Assembly: GCA_030153605.1 (NCBI GenBank)
Contig: JASKLO010000005.1
Location: forward strand, 1 to 64,000
DNA: 64,000 nucleotides
Reading direction: 5' to 3'
From: Thermosipho sp. (in: thermotogales)
GTDB lineage: Bacteria > Thermotogota > Thermotogae > Thermotogales > Fervidobacteriaceae
Positions 19,737-30,182 of this stretch are shown piece by piece. The position numbers and the translations under genes are program-made. The notes beneath the pieces were generated by a model that was not told where the DNA came from, did no database searches, and saw nothing but the letters and a program-made list of their open reading frames with translations. The stretch's first letter is position 1, and every line of letters starts with the position of its first letter.

Positions 19737-21617
19737 TTGAAAGTGTATTTTAAAAGACCCGATGATGATAAATATTTTGACGTGATTGTAGTTGGGGGGG
19801 GACATGCGGGTATAGAAGCAGCACTAGCACCTGCTCGTTTAGGGTTAAAAACTCTTTTATTAACAACCAATCCTGATAATGTTGGATGGGCGTCTTGCAA
19901 CCCTGCTATTGGGGGGCCTGCGAAGGGAATAGTTGTTAGAGAAATAGATGCTCTTGGTGGTGAAATGGCAAAAACAACCGACGAAACAATGATAAATGTG
20001 AGAATGTTAAATACAGGAAAAGGCCCTGCAGTTAGAGCTTTAAGAGCTCAGATTGATAAATATCAATATTCTCATGTTATGAAAAAAAAGCTTCAAACTC
20101 AAAAAAACTTAATTTTAAGATTTGGCCTTGTTGAAAAGTTAATTGTTGAAGACGGAAAAGTAAAGGGTGTAGTTGATTCATTTGGAATAGATTATTATGC
20201 TAAGGCTGTAATATTAACAACCGGTACTTTTTTAAGAGGAAAGATTTTTATTGGAAGGGACACCATGGAAGCTGGAAGAATGGGTGATTTTCCAGCTAAA
20301 GGATTAAGTAAGTCTCTTCAGGAAATTGGTTTTAAAATTTCTCGATTCAAAACAGGAACTCCTGCAAGGGTTTTGAAAAGCAGCATTGATTTTTCAAAAA
20401 TGGTTAGACAGGATACAGATGATACACCATGGGCATTTTCTTATTTTGATGAACCCAAAGTTTTGAATAAGGATTATCCATGCTGGTTAACTCATACCAA
20501 TCCAGAGACTCATAAAATTATAAAAGATTATCTTGTTTATTCGCCTTTATATGGAGATGTAAAATTAATACATAGTGTTGGCCCCAGATATTGCCCTTCA
20601 ATTGAAGATAAAGTAGTAAAATTTGGCAGAGATTCACACCAGGTTTTTGTTGAACCTGAAGGTAAATATACTGAAGAGTACTATTTAAACGGTTTATCTA
20701 CAAGTCTTCCATATGCAGCTCAAATACAAATGTTAAGAACTATTCCAGGTCTTGAAAATGTGGTAATTGTAAGGCCAGCATATGCAATAGAATACGATTA
20801 TATTGATCCAACTCAGTTATATCAGACCTTAGAATCAAAGATAGTTGAAGGGTTATTTTTTGCAGGACAGATTAATGGTACTAGTGGATACGAAGAAGCA
20901 GCAGGACAAGGTTTAATAGCTGGAATAAATGCATCAATGAAAATTCTTGGAGGAAAACAATTAATACTTAAAAGATCTGAAAGTTATATAGGTATATTAA
21001 TAGATGATTTAACTACAAAAGGTGTTGATGAACCATATAGATTGCTAACTTCTAGAGCAGAATATAGACTTTTGCTCAGACATGATAATGCACATTTAAG
21101 GTTAGCAAAATATGGCTATCAAGTAAGTTTAATTCCAAAATGGTTCTATGAAAAAGTACTTGCACTTGAAAAAGAAATTGAAAGACAAGTTGAAAGGTTA
21201 AAAGAGGTAAAAATAACAGTTTCTGATACAGTTAATAATATTCTTGTAAATCTTGGCTCATCACCTATTAAAGAAGGGACAAAACTTTACAATATTCTTA
21301 AAAGGCCTGAGGTAAGATATAAAGATATTAAAGAATTAGATCCTGAACCAATTTCTGATGAGGAATTGATAGAACAAATAGAAATTTTGTTAAAATATGA
21401 AGGTTATATTCAAAAAATGTTAGAAGAAGTAAGAATTTTTGAACAGTATGAAACACTTGATATTTCAAAAATTGATTTTGAAAAGGTACCAAATTTATCA
21501 ACTGAAGCACGGGAGAAACTTAAGAAAATTGCTCCAAGATCAATAGGTCAGGCGATGAGGATTCCAGGAGTTACTCCTTCCGATATTGCAAACATAATAA
21601 GTTATTTAGAAAGGTAA
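19737..21617 (+). CDS. mnmG: tRNA uridine-5-carboxymethylaminomethyl modification enzyme MnmG (GidA)
   Basis: 626 aa; [66 protein letters not shown] start with GGAGG RBS. Confidence 0.96.
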   Translation: MKVYFKRPDDDKYFDVIVVGGGHAGIEAALAPARLGLKTLLLTTNPDNVGWASCNPAIGGPAKGIVVREIDALGGEMAKTTDETMINVRMLNTGKGPAVRALRAQIDKYQYSHVMKKKLQTQKNLILRFGLVEKLIVEDGKVKGVVDSFGIDYYAKAVILTTGTFLRGKIFIGRDTMEAGRMGDFPAKGLSKSLQEIGFKISRFKTGTPARVLKSSIDFSKMVRQDTDDTPWAFSYFDEPKVLNKDYPCWLTHTNPETHKIIKDYLVYSPLYGDVKLIHSVGPRYCPSIEDKVVKFGRDSHQVFVEPEGKYTEEYYLNGLSTSLPYAAQIQMLRTIPGLENVVIVRPAYAIEYDYIDPTQLYQTLESKIVEGLFFAGQINGTSGYEEAAGQGLIAGINASMKILGGKQLILKRSESYIGILIDDLTTKGVDEPYRLLTSRAEYRLLLRHDNAHLRLAKYGYQVSLIPKWFYEKVLALEKEIERQVERLKEVKITVSDTVNNILVNLGSSPIKEGTKLYNILKRPEVRYKDIKELDPEPISDEELIEQIEILLKYEGYIQKMLEEVRIFEQYETLDISKIDFEKVPNLSTEAREKLKKIAPRSIGQAMRIPGVTPSDIANIISYLER

Positions 21618-21633
21618 AAATATCAGTTTTTCT

Positions 21634-21654
21634 ATTGCCCCCAAACGGGGCAAT
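21634..21654 (+). terminator. Rho-independent terminator after mnmG
   Basis: ATTGCCCC-CAAAC-GGGGCAAT followed by TTTTTTT. Confidence 0.88.
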
Positions 21655-21705
21655 TTTTTTATAACATTACAATAATATTGTTAACCACAAATAGAGGGGT
21701 TAAAA

Positions 21706-21930
21706 GTGTTAAATCCATTTGAAAACGTCAGCTAATATATTGACGCTCCTTCAGGTGCTTTTGAATTTTTGAGTAATCCGTTAAGAATTATCGAAGTTTC
21801 AATTATGTAAGAATGGATGAAAAAACAGTGAAAGTTTTTAAAAGTTATGTTATGAAAGAAAAGATGTAAATTCTAGAGTAGGAGTATATATAGTTAATAG
21901 GATTATATAGGGTATGAAAGCAAGAAGATA
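21706..21930 (+). pseudogene. gdhA: Glutamate dehydrogenase family 5' remnant
   Basis: GTG start: VLNPFENVS*YIDAPSGAFEFLSNPLRIIEVSI, then after a 1-nt shift RMDEKTVKVFKSYV, then NSRVGVYIVNR; aligns by eye with the N-terminus of Glu/Leu/Phe/Val dehydrogenases (LEVSIPVRMDDGSVKVF.GYRVQHN.ARGPYKGGIR). Confidence 0.75.
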
Positions 21931-21940
21931 GATATAAAAG

Positions 21941-21962
21941 AAAGCTCCCAAAAGGGAGCTTT
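21941..21962 (-). terminator. Bidirectional terminator between mreB and the gdhA remnant
   Basis: AAAGCTCCC-AAAA-GGGAGCTTT flanked by A-rich and T-rich tracts. Confidence 0.88.
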
Positions 21963-21968
21963 CTTTTA

Positions 21969-22976
21969 TTATTCATATGTTGAAGCGACAAGCTCTAATA
22001 AATCTTCTTCGTCAAGAAGAATTCCCGTTCCCCTAGCCACACAAGTCATGGGGTCATCTGAGATTTTACAATTTACTCCAATTTCATCCTTTATTGCCAT
22101 ATCAATACCTCTTAAAAGTGCACCGCCACCTGTTAAAACTATTCCTTTTTCCATAATATCAGCTGATAATTCTGGAGGAGTTTTTTCAAGAACTACCTTG
22201 ATTTTTGATACAAGATTTTCTATTGTAGGTCTTAACATTTCATATACATGTTGAGATGTAATTTTATCAACTCTTGGAAGTCCAGTAACAGCATCTCTTC
22301 CCTTTATTTCCATTTCCCTATCTTCAGCTTCAGAATGAGCTTTACCAATTTTTATTTTAATTTCTTCTGCTGTTGATTCCCCAATAATTAATCCAAACAA
22401 TTTTCTAACACCTTTAACAATAATATCATCCATTGCATCTCCGGCAAGCTTTATTGAATCACCAACAACTACGCCACCAAGACTAATAACTGCTATGTCT
22501 GTGGTTCCCCCACCAATGTCAATTATCATATTTCCCTGGGGTTTTGTTACATCTATTCCCGCTCCAATTGCAGCCGCAAGTGGTTCAGAAACCACATAAA
22601 CTTTTTTTGCACCAGCATTCAGTGCGGCATCAAAAACAGCTCTTTTTTCAACTGTGGTTGTTTTGGCTGGTATTCCAATTACCATGTTTGGTTTAAATAA
22701 AAAGCCTTTGGTTACTTTTTTTATAAAAATTCTTAAAACCTCTGAAATTACAGTATAGTCGGCAATAACACCGTCTTTCATAGGCCTTATAGCCGTGACA
22801 ATATCTTCTGGTGTCTTACCAAGCATTTCCTTAGCTTCATCACCAATAGCGATAATTTTTCCGGTTTTTTTAGAAATTGCTACTACTGAAGGCTGATAAA
22901 GCACAATTCCTTTTCCTTTTTGATAAACAATAAAATTAGCTGTACCAAGGTCTATTCCTAAATCATTTTTACCCAT
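21969..22976 (-). CDS. mreB: Rod shape-determining protein MreB
   Basis: MGKNDLGIDLGTANFIVYQKGKGIVLYQPSVVAI ... IDIGGGTTDIAVISLGGVV; start moved from 23027 to 22976. Confidence 0.94.
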   Translation of the reverse strand: MGKNDLGIDLGTANFIVYQKGKGIVLYQPSVVAISKKTGKIIAIGDEAKEMLGKTPEDIVTAIRPMKDGVIADYTVISEVLRIFIKKVTKGFLFKPNMVIGIPAKTTTVEKRAVFDAALNAGAKKVYVVSEPLAAAIGAGIDVTKPQGNMIIDIGGGTTDIAVISLGGVVVGDSIKLAGDAMDDIIVKGVRKLFGLIIGESTAEEIKIKIGKAHSEAEDREMEIKGRDAVTGLPRVDKITSQHVYEMLRPTIENLVSKIKVVLEKTPPELSADIMEKGIVLTGGGALLRGIDMAIKDEIGVNCKISDDPMTCVARGTGILLDEEDLLELVASTYE

Positions 22977-23832
22977 GGATTTCTCCCCTTTCTTCAAACT
23001 TTTCAAAAACATACAGTCCGAATACAACTAATATTATACCTGAAATTAGTAATAATGTGGGTATCTGTTTAAAAATTAACGTTTCAGAAACAGCTGTGAC
23101 TACTGGTATTACATATACTGCATTAGTTGTACTTCTATCTCCCAAAGTTTCAATTGACTTATTCCAAAGAAAATATCCTAATGCCGAGCAAAAAATTCCA
23201 AGATATAAAAGTCCAAAAATAGATGATACATTGAATTTCAAATGAGGTTTGAAGAAAAAATATTCTATAAGTGAAAAAGGAATTAATGTAATAACTCCCC
23301 AAAATGTAATTTCGAAAATAGCAGTTAATGATGAATGATCTTTTAATTTTGTAATGTGATGAGTATAAAAAACCCAAGAAAATGCAGCACCAAAAGCCAG
23401 AAAATCACCTAAAGAATTTACTTTTAAATACAATTTACCATTTAGAATTACAAGAGCAACACCTATTAAAGCTATAATTGAAGCTACATATTGAACAATT
23501 TTTGTCTTTTTCTTGTGAAATAATTGAGTGAACAAAACATACCAAATTGGTGCAGTCGAAACAATCATTGCAGCGTTTGTAGGACTTGTAAGTTTTAAAG
23601 AAAAATTTTCCGCAGCAAAATAAGCAGTTATTCCCCAAAAACCAGCTAATATTTTATCCTTATTAAATAGCGATATTTTTCTTTTTTGAGGCATAAAATA
23701 AAGCACCAAAAGTGCTATTGAAAATCTAAACAAAGCTGCTATTAAGGGAGAAATATCTTTTACTACAATTTTCGTGGCAATAAATGAAAGTCCCCATAAT
23801 AAAGTAACAATTGTAAGCGGTATATATTTCAT
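22969..23832 (-). CDS. EamA/DMT family transporter
   Basis: 287 aa, two 5-TM EamA repeats (LLWGLSFIATKIVVKDISPLIAALFRF; GIFCSALGYFLWNKSIETLGDRSTT). Confidence 0.88.
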   Translation of the reverse strand: MKYIPLTIVTLLWGLSFIATKIVVKDISPLIAALFRFSIALLVLYFMPQKRKISLFNKDKILAGFWGITAYFAAENFSLKLTSPTNAAMIVSTAPIWYVLFTQLFHKKKTKIVQYVASIIALIGVALVILNGKLYLKVNSLGDFLAFGAAFSWVFYTHHITKLKDHSSLTAIFEITFWGVITLIPFSLIEYFFFKPHLKFNVSSIFGLLYLGIFCSALGYFLWNKSIETLGDRSTTNAVYVIPVVTAVSETLIFKQIPTLLLISGIILVVFGLYVFEKFEERGEIHG

Positions 23833-23833
23833 G

Positions 23834-24340
23834 TTACTCCCCCAATAAATTATTCAAAATCTCTATTATTTCATCGATACTATTTCCAATTTTGATTTCT
23901 ACAAGCCTTCTATTATCGAGAAATTTTCCATCAATTAAAACCTTCTGAACTCTATCAGTCCACCCTCCAGTTCCATTAAAAAGAATTAAATGTTTTTTGT
24001 ATGCATAAGCAGCTAGGATTTCAATTGCCGTTCCTATTTCTCCGCTAATTGAAATTATAGCATCTGCATTTCTAACTAAAACAAACGACCTCATTTGAAA
24101 ATCAAGACCAGTTTTTATTTCAAATGAATTAAATTTATTTCCTTCTTCATCAAAAGGAAGAATGCCTATTATTTTGCCGTTAACTTCATTTACGCCTTTT
24201 GCCACTTCCTCCATTATACCGTCTCTACCACCAGAAAGTACAATATATCTTTTGCCAAGTTCTCTTCCCAAATTTCTACAAGTTTCTTTTAATTTTTCAT
24301 TAATTTCACCTGAAGAGCCAATTACAGCAACATATTTCAT
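23834..24340 (-). CDS. SLOG/LOG-type nucleotide-binding protein (TIGR00725-like)
   Basis: VIGSSGEINEKL, YIVLSGGRDGIMEEVAKG, AIISISGEIGTAIEI. Confidence 0.82.
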   Translation of the reverse strand: MKYVAVIGSSGEINEKLKETCRNLGRELGKRYIVLSGGRDGIMEEVAKGVNEVNGKIIGILPFDEEGNKFNSFEIKTGLDFQMRSFVLVRNADAIISISGEIGTAIEILAAYAYKKHLILFNGTGGWTDRVQKVLIDGKFLDNRRLVEIKIGNSIDEIIEILNNLLGE

Positions 24341-24360
24341 TAAAGAGCCTCCTCTTTCAA

Positions 24361-24386
24361 AAATGCGGGGAAATATCCCCGCATTT
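24361..24386 (-). terminator. Terminator after ileS
   Basis: AAATGCGGGG-AAATAT-CCCCGCATTT perfect 10-bp stem with T tract. Confidence 0.85.
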
Positions 24387-27119
24387 TTATTTTCTTTCTC
24401 CCTTCAAGACTGCTGCACATCTTGGGCATACGTCTGGATATTGATCATCTTTACCTGTATCTTCATGATATTTCCAGCATCTCTGACATTTTTCACCATC
24501 TGCTTTTTCAACAGTTACACTAACGAGCTCTCCTTTTGTTGTGCCTTCAGCAAATTCAACTTTAGATACTATGAAAAATTCTTCTAACATTTCTTTATAT
24601 TTTTCAAGAATTGCTTGAACATTTTCATTTAAACCAGAAAGTTTGACCTTAGCATCAAGAGAATGACCAATTATATCATTGTTTCTAGCATTTTCTAAAG
24701 CTTTTAAAACATCATCTCTTACCATCAAAAGAATTGTAAAGTCTTCTAAAAGTTTTTCGTCAATCCATTCTTTGTGAATTTCAGGCCAATAATCAATGTG
24801 AACAGTTTCATATTTTTTAATAGGACTTAATTGATATGCTTCTTCTGATGTAAATACTAAAATAGGAGCCAACATTTTAATTAGAGCATCTAAAATATAA
24901 TACATTGCTGTTTGAGCTGATCTTCTATAAATTGAATCTTTAGCTTCAACGTATAATCTATCCTTTAAAATATCTAAGTATGTCGCGCTTAATTCAACTG
25001 TACAGTACCTATTTAGTAAGCTGTATACCTTTGAATATTCATAATTTTCATAGTGGTTGGTTACCTGCTCAATTAATTGTTCCAACCTTGCTAGTGCCCA
25101 CTTATCTAGTGGTAATAGCTTTTCATATGGAACAAGATCTTTTTCTGTAAAGTCACTTAAATTTCCTAGTAAATATCTAAGAGTATTTCTGATTTTTTTA
25201 TAAACTTCAACCTGCTGTTGAATTATATTTTTACCAACCCTGATGTTATCAAAGAAATCAATGCTTGCAACCCAGAGTCTTAAAATATCAGCACCAAATT
25301 TGTCAACAATATCATTTGGATCAATAACATTACCAAGGGATTTACTCATTTTCCTGCCTTGTTCGTCTTTAATAAATCCGTGAGTTACTACAGATTTGTA
25401 AGGTGCTTGTCCAGTTTTAGCAACTGACATAAATATTGAACTTTGGAACCAACCTCTGTGTTGGTCGTCGCCTTCTAAATATAAATCAACAGGGAATTTT
25501 TCTCCTTTAGATCTAATCACAGCCTCAAAAGAACATCCAGAGTCAATCCAGACATCTAGAGTATCATAAGTTTTTTCAAAATCTTCATGACCACAATTAG
25601 GACATTTTACACCTTCAGGAATTATCTCTTTTTCAGAAAGTTCAAACCATGCATCTGTTCCTTTTTCCGAAACTATATCGATAAAATTATCTATTACTTT
25701 TTCATCTATAAATACTTCACCACATTTTTTACATTTAATAGCAGGAATAGGAGTTCCCCAGACTCTTTGCCTTGAAATAGTCCAATCAGGTCTTTCTTTA
25801 ACCATAGCTGTGATTCTATTTTCTCCCCATTTTGGGTGCCATTCAACTTTTTTAATTTCTTCTAAAACTTTCTCCCTTAAATTGTTAGCATCAACAGAAA
25901 TAAACCACTGTGGAGTGGCTCTGAATATAACTGGATTTTTACATCTCCAGCAATGTGGATAACTATGTTCGATCTTTGCGACTTTTATTAAAGCTCCTAG
26001 TTTTTCTAGATCTTCAATGATTACTTTATTTGCATCCCAAATTTTTAATCCTGAATATTTTTCTGCTTCATCTGTGAAAACTCCATGTTCATCCACAGGA
26101 GAAAGAATTGGTAAATTATATTTTTTTCCTGTAAGGTAGTCTTCGGCACCATGCCCAGGAGCTGTGTGAACACAACCGGTACCATCTTCTAAAGTGACAT
26201 AGTCAGCAAGGACTATTAAGGATTCTCGATTCAAAAAAGGATGTTTTGCTTTTTTGTATTCAAGTTCCTTACCTTTAAATTTTTCAACTACGGTATATTC
26301 AATTTCTGTTTCTGCTGCAAATTTATTTAAAAGTCCTTCGGCTACAATCCAATATTCTCCGTTTACATTTATTTTTACATAATCAAAATCTGGATGAACT
26401 GCAATTGCTACATTTGCTGGTAAAGTCCAAGGTGTGGTTGTCCAAATAACAATATAGGTGTTTTCTTCATCAAGCATTTTAAATTTTACATAAATTGAAG
26501 GTGAAGAATGATCATGATATTCAACTTCAGCTTCAGCAAGCGCAGTTTTACAAGTTGGACACCAGTAAACGGGCTTGTTACCTCTATATACGTTTCCATT
26601 TTTAACAAGAGTTTTAAATATATCTAGAATATGAACTTCATATTTTGGATCAAGTGTAAGATATGGATTTTCCCAGTCTCCTCTGACTCCAAGTCTTTTA
26701 AACTGCTCTCTTTGAACGTCCACAAAATGTAAAGCAAAATCTTTACATTTTTTCCTAATATCAACAGGAGTCAATTCTTTTATTTTGTCTCCTAATTCAA
26801 CAGACACTCTATGTTCAATTGGTAAGCCATGTGTATCCCATCCTGGAACATATGGAGAATAATATCCTCTCATTGTTTTGTATCTAATAACAATATCTTT
26901 TAATATTTTATTTGTAGCTGTACCAATATGAATACTACCATTGGCATATGGAGGACCATCATGGAGAACAAATTTAGGCTTTCCTTCACGACTTTTAAGT
27001 GCAAGATGATAATCATCCATTTTTTTCCAATTTTCAAGCATTTCAGGTTCTTTTTTTGTTAAATTTGCCCTCATAGAAAAATTTGTCGAAGGCAAGTTTA
27101 ATGTTTCTTTATAATCCAT
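24387..27119 (-). CDS. ileS: Isoleucyl-tRNA synthetase
   Basis: [32 protein letters not shown]-terminal zinc motif [12 protein letters not shown]...CPRC. Confidence 0.97.
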   Translation of the reverse strand: MDYKETLNLPSTNFSMRANLTKKEPEMLENWKKMDDYHLALKSREGKPKFVLHDGPPYANGSIHIGTATNKILKDIVIRYKTMRGYYSPYVPGWDTHGLPIEHRVSVELGDKIKELTPVDIRKKCKDFALHFVDVQREQFKRLGVRGDWENPYLTLDPKYEVHILDIFKTLVKNGNVYRGNKPVYWCPTCKTALAEAEVEYHDHSSPSIYVKFKMLDEENTYIVIWTTTPWTLPANVAIAVHPDFDYVKINVNGEYWIVAEGLLNKFAAETEIEYTVVEKFKGKELEYKKAKHPFLNRESLIVLADYVTLEDGTGCVHTAPGHGAEDYLTGKKYNLPILSPVDEHGVFTDEAEKYSGLKIWDANKVIIEDLEKLGALIKVAKIEHSYPHCWRCKNPVIFRATPQWFISVDANNLREKVLEEIKKVEWHPKWGENRITAMVKERPDWTISRQRVWGTPIPAIKCKKCGEVFIDEKVIDNFIDIVSEKGTDAWFELSEKEIIPEGVKCPNCGHEDFEKTYDTLDVWIDSGCSFEAVIRSKGEKFPVDLYLEGDDQHRGWFQSSIFMSVAKTGQAPYKSVVTHGFIKDEQGRKMSKSLGNVIDPNDIVDKFGADILRLWVASIDFFDNIRVGKNIIQQQVEVYKKIRNTLRYLLGNLSDFTEKDLVPYEKLLPLDKWALARLEQLIEQVTNHYENYEYSKVYSLLNRYCTVELSATYLDILKDRLYVEAKDSIYRRSAQTAMYYILDALIKMLAPILVFTSEEAYQLSPIKKYETVHIDYWPEIHKEWIDEKLLEDFTILLMVRDDVLKALENARNNDIIGHSLDAKVKLSGLNENVQAILEKYKEMLEEFFIVSKVEFAEGTTKGELVSVTVEKADGEKCQRCWKYHEDTGKDDQYPDVCPRCAAVLKGERK

Positions 27120-27173
27120 TTAATCACCTCCAAATTTCTTTGAATCTATTTTAACATAATATTATAATTAAAA

Positions 27174-27195
27174 AAGGTGGCCCTCCCGCCACCTT
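27174..27195 (-). terminator. Terminator upstream of ileS, after the response regulator gene
   Basis: Minus strand AAGGTGG-CGGGAGGG-CCACCTT followed by TTTT; see finding on loop complementarity. Confidence 0.8.
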
Positions 27196-27222
27196 AATTT
27201 TAACTATGCGGGAGGGTGTATG

Positions 27223-27582
27223 TTAGCTGTTAATTAATTTTGAAATAGTATCTTTAAGTTCTGTCAAATCAGAAGTTTTTACAACATATGCATTTGCAGC
27301 CCATGAAGCGAGATCACTTTTATAATGCGAATATGCTGTTAAAATAATAATCTTTGCATCTTTTTTAATTTCTCTAATTTTTCCTGCAACTTCTAATCCA
27401 TTCATTCCGGGCATTTCAATGTCTACGGTTACAAGATCATATTCTTTTTCTTTAAATTTCTTAATGGCTTCTCCTCCATTTTTTGCTTCGTCTACTACAT
27501 ATCCAGATTCTTCAAGTTCTTCTTTTATTAATAGTCTCATATTGTCTTCATCTTCGACAACTAATATCCTCTTTTTGCTCAT
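27223..27582 (-). CDS. Stand-alone response regulator receiver-domain protein
   Basis: ILVVEDEDNMRLLIKEELEESGY, VTVDIEMPGMNGLEV, IILTAYS; no output domain. Confidence 0.92.
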   Translation of the reverse strand: MSKKRILVVEDEDNMRLLIKEELEESGYVVDEAKNGGEAIKKFKEKEYDLVTVDIEMPGMNGLEVAGKIREIKKDAKIIILTAYSHYKSDLASWAANAYVVKTSDLTELKDTISKLINS

Positions 27583-27635
27583 AAAATATCACCCCTTTCA
27601 ATGAAGAGGACTTACTAAACACATTATATCATAAT

Positions 27636-30167
27636 TTACTGATTCTTGTATAGTACATATGCTGAAATTCCATCTAAAACTAACTTTCCGGAAACTTTTT
27701 CTATTATTTCAGTTCCGGCTTTTTGAGAGTTAACAACCAAATTCCATTCGCCTTCTGGAAGTTCGTATTCAACTTGATTGATGTTTCCATTATAAATTAC
27801 CAATATATCTTTCCAACTGTCATTTCTTGCATTTCCTGTTATCATAAAAGATACTACTCTTCTTGTTTTACTATTGAATAATTTAAGGTGGTTTTTGATT
27901 TCATCTGCAGTAGTCATTCTAAAAGCAGGATGTTCTTTCCTTAATTTTATTAGTCCTTTGTAATATTCAAATACATCTAAATATTCATACTTTCTTTGAT
28001 AATCTAATCCGTTAATTGATATTGGAGCATTGTAAGAATTTTCGTTAAATTGCTTTGTTCTAGCAAAATCCTGTCCGGCATGGATAAAAGGAATTCCCTG
28101 TGATGTAAGAATTATAGCTCCTGCAAGTTTTTGAGCGTTTCTAAGCATTTCATCAGTCCATTCATGTTTGGTATCTGCTTTAGCAGCGAGATAATTTTTA
28201 TCCCATAAAGTGTGATTGTCATGACATGCAACGTAATTTATGGTTTCTTCTGGATCTGAGGCAAAACTTTTTATTCTATTATCGTAATAAATACTGCCAA
28301 CTACACCCCTTTTAACTCTTGTTTCTTTTCCAATAGCTCCAAGCAAAAATCCTTTCACTTTTGGGTCAAACACAGAGCCTCTTAAAGCATCTCTAAATTC
28401 ATCGTTGAATGCTGCAATGTGTGTCCCAGCAACATCACTTTTGCCAAATCTAATTGGTGCTCCCCAACCTCCCCAGGGTTCACCGTAAAGAATAATTGTA
28501 GGATCAATTTTGTGAACTTCTTTCTCAATTTCTAGCATAGTTTTTTTATCTATTAAACCCATTTGGTCGAATCTAAAGCCATCAACATGATATTCATTTA
28601 TCCAATAAAGTAGTGTATCAATGATATACTTCCTCATCATTGGTCTTTCTGAAGCAATAACATTTCCTACACCTGTTTCATTTAGATATGCACCTGTTTT
28701 ATCTAACCTGTAGAAATAATATGGAACAGTTTGATCAAATGGAGACAATTCACCTATACCAAATGTGTGCGGGAAAACCATGTCTAATATCACACGTATT
28801 CCTTTTTCATGGAGTTTTTGAACCATTTGTTTAACTTCATTGATTCTTACATAGGGATCATATGGATTTGTTGAGTATCTTCCCTCGGGTACAGTGAAGA
28901 GAACAGGATCGTAGCCCCAGTTATAACTTTTTTCAAAATCTTTATCTGCTTCATCACCAGTGTAAAAATCAAACATTGGAAGAATATGAACATGAGTTAC
29001 ACCAAGCTCAACAAGATGTGAAAGACCAGTTGAAACTCCACCAGGACCCTTAGTGTTTTCTTCAGTAAGTCCAATGTATGTTGCTTTATTTTTTACGCCA
29101 GAATTATCTAGTCCTGTCATATCTGCTATATGTATTTCATATATGATTGCATCTTCAAGTGCTTGCATGAAAGGTCTTACGTCTTTTTCCCAGTTTTGAG
29201 GATTTGTTTTAGAAAGGTCAATAACAGCACTTTTTGCAGAATTTTTGTAGACTGCTTTTGAGAAATAATCTATAGTTTCCCTTGTTTTTCCATAGCTTTC
29301 GAATCTATATTTGTAAAATACCCCGTCGAGATTTCCATCAACTTTTGCTTCCCAAACTCCATTTCCCATATATTTCATTTCAACAATTTCAAATGGTACC
29401 TCATCTTCTCCGTTTTTGTATAATAATACACTTGCCTTTTTTGAAACAGGAGACCAAGTTCTAAATATAGTATATTCTGGTGTGTATATATATCCAAGTT
29501 GGCCATCATAATAATATTCATCTAAAACATCCAACATATAAATAGTAGCAGGTTTAAATCCTTCTATATGTAATTGAACATTTTTTCTTAAATCGTTTTC
29601 TGTGAGTTCATCTTTAAGTGTGATTCTAATATAATTTGTTTCTGAAAGATCTGTTGGATCTGCCTTTTCAATTTTTAATACTTCTATTTCAGAATCATCA
29701 ACAGTTACTTTTATGTTTTTAAAGGTTTTTGTGTCTATAGTATTTGTGAGATACGCATCAATAATATTTTTTGATTTAGCAGCAGCAAAAAACACTCTTG
29801 GACTAGTATCTGGTTTGGTTGTATAAATTTCTTCAACGCCTTGCAAAATCCACACCTCCGCTTTTTCATTTTTTATATCAATAAATCTATCTTTTGCAAC
29901 ATCCTTCATTTGCCATTCATTAAGTCTAACTATTATTCCTACTTGTTCTAAGTCCATATCAAGTACAATTTTTGCAACAACTCCAAAATCATCTTTTTCA
30001 GTAAATTGGTAAGCTTTTCCTTCCATGGCAACAGGCTTCATAGGCCAAATCCAAAGATTCCAACCGGTATAATTGTTATCAAAACGATGGTAGTGAACAA
30101 TAATAGTTGTTTCTGCAAAAATTAGAAATGAGAGCAAAACCAAAAAGATAGTTAAATACCTTTTCAT
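27636..30167 (-). CDS. pulA: Type I pullulanase, secreted (GH13)
   Basis: Signal peptide, CBM41-like [51 protein letters not shown]. Confidence 0.93.
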   Translation of the reverse strand: MKRYLTIFLVLLSFLIFAETTIIVHYHRFDNNYTGWNLWIWPMKPVAMEGKAYQFTEKDDFGVVAKIVLDMDLEQVGIIVRLNEWQMKDVAKDRFIDIKNEKAEVWILQGVEEIYTTKPDTSPRVFFAAAKSKNIIDAYLTNTIDTKTFKNIKVTVDDSEIEVLKIEKADPTDLSETNYIRITLKDELTENDLRKNVQLHIEGFKPATIYMLDVLDEYYYDGQLGYIYTPEYTIFRTWSPVSKKASVLLYKNGEDEVPFEIVEMKYMGNGVWEAKVDGNLDGVFYKYRFESYGKTRETIDYFSKAVYKNSAKSAVIDLSKTNPQNWEKDVRPFMQALEDAIIYEIHIADMTGLDNSGVKNKATYIGLTEENTKGPGGVSTGLSHLVELGVTHVHILPMFDFYTGDEADKDFEKSYNWGYDPVLFTVPEGRYSTNPYDPYVRINEVKQMVQKLHEKGIRVILDMVFPHTFGIGELSPFDQTVPYYFYRLDKTGAYLNETGVGNVIASERPMMRKYIIDTLLYWINEYHVDGFRFDQMGLIDKKTMLEIEKEVHKIDPTIILYGEPWGGWGAPIRFGKSDVAGTHIAAFNDEFRDALRGSVFDPKVKGFLLGAIGKETRVKRGVVGSIYYDNRIKSFASDPEETINYVACHDNHTLWDKNYLAAKADTKHEWTDEMLRNAQKLAGAIILTSQGIPFIHAGQDFARTKQFNENSYNAPISINGLDYQRKYEYLDVFEYYKGLIKLRKEHPAFRMTTADEIKNHLKLFNSKTRRVVSFMITGNARNDSWKDILVIYNGNINQVEYELPEGEWNLVVNSQKAGTEIIEKVSGKLVLDGISAYVLYKNQ

Positions 30168-30182
30168 AAAATAACCTCCTTG

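Noticed and set aside
17000-21960. Mobile element as cause of the decayed region
   Set aside because: No transposase, terminal inverted repeats or target duplications recognised; remnants match metabolic genes instead
22977-23027. Extended N-terminus of MreB in the ORF track
   Set aside because: Adds MYSDCMFLKSLKKGEKS inside the EamA gene; MreB family starts near MGKNDLGIDLGTA
27120-27222. Possible T-box riboswitch upstream of ileS
   Set aside because: Only about 100 nt of leader and no T-box consensus (UGGNACCGCG) seen; a terminator with loop complementarity is a better description
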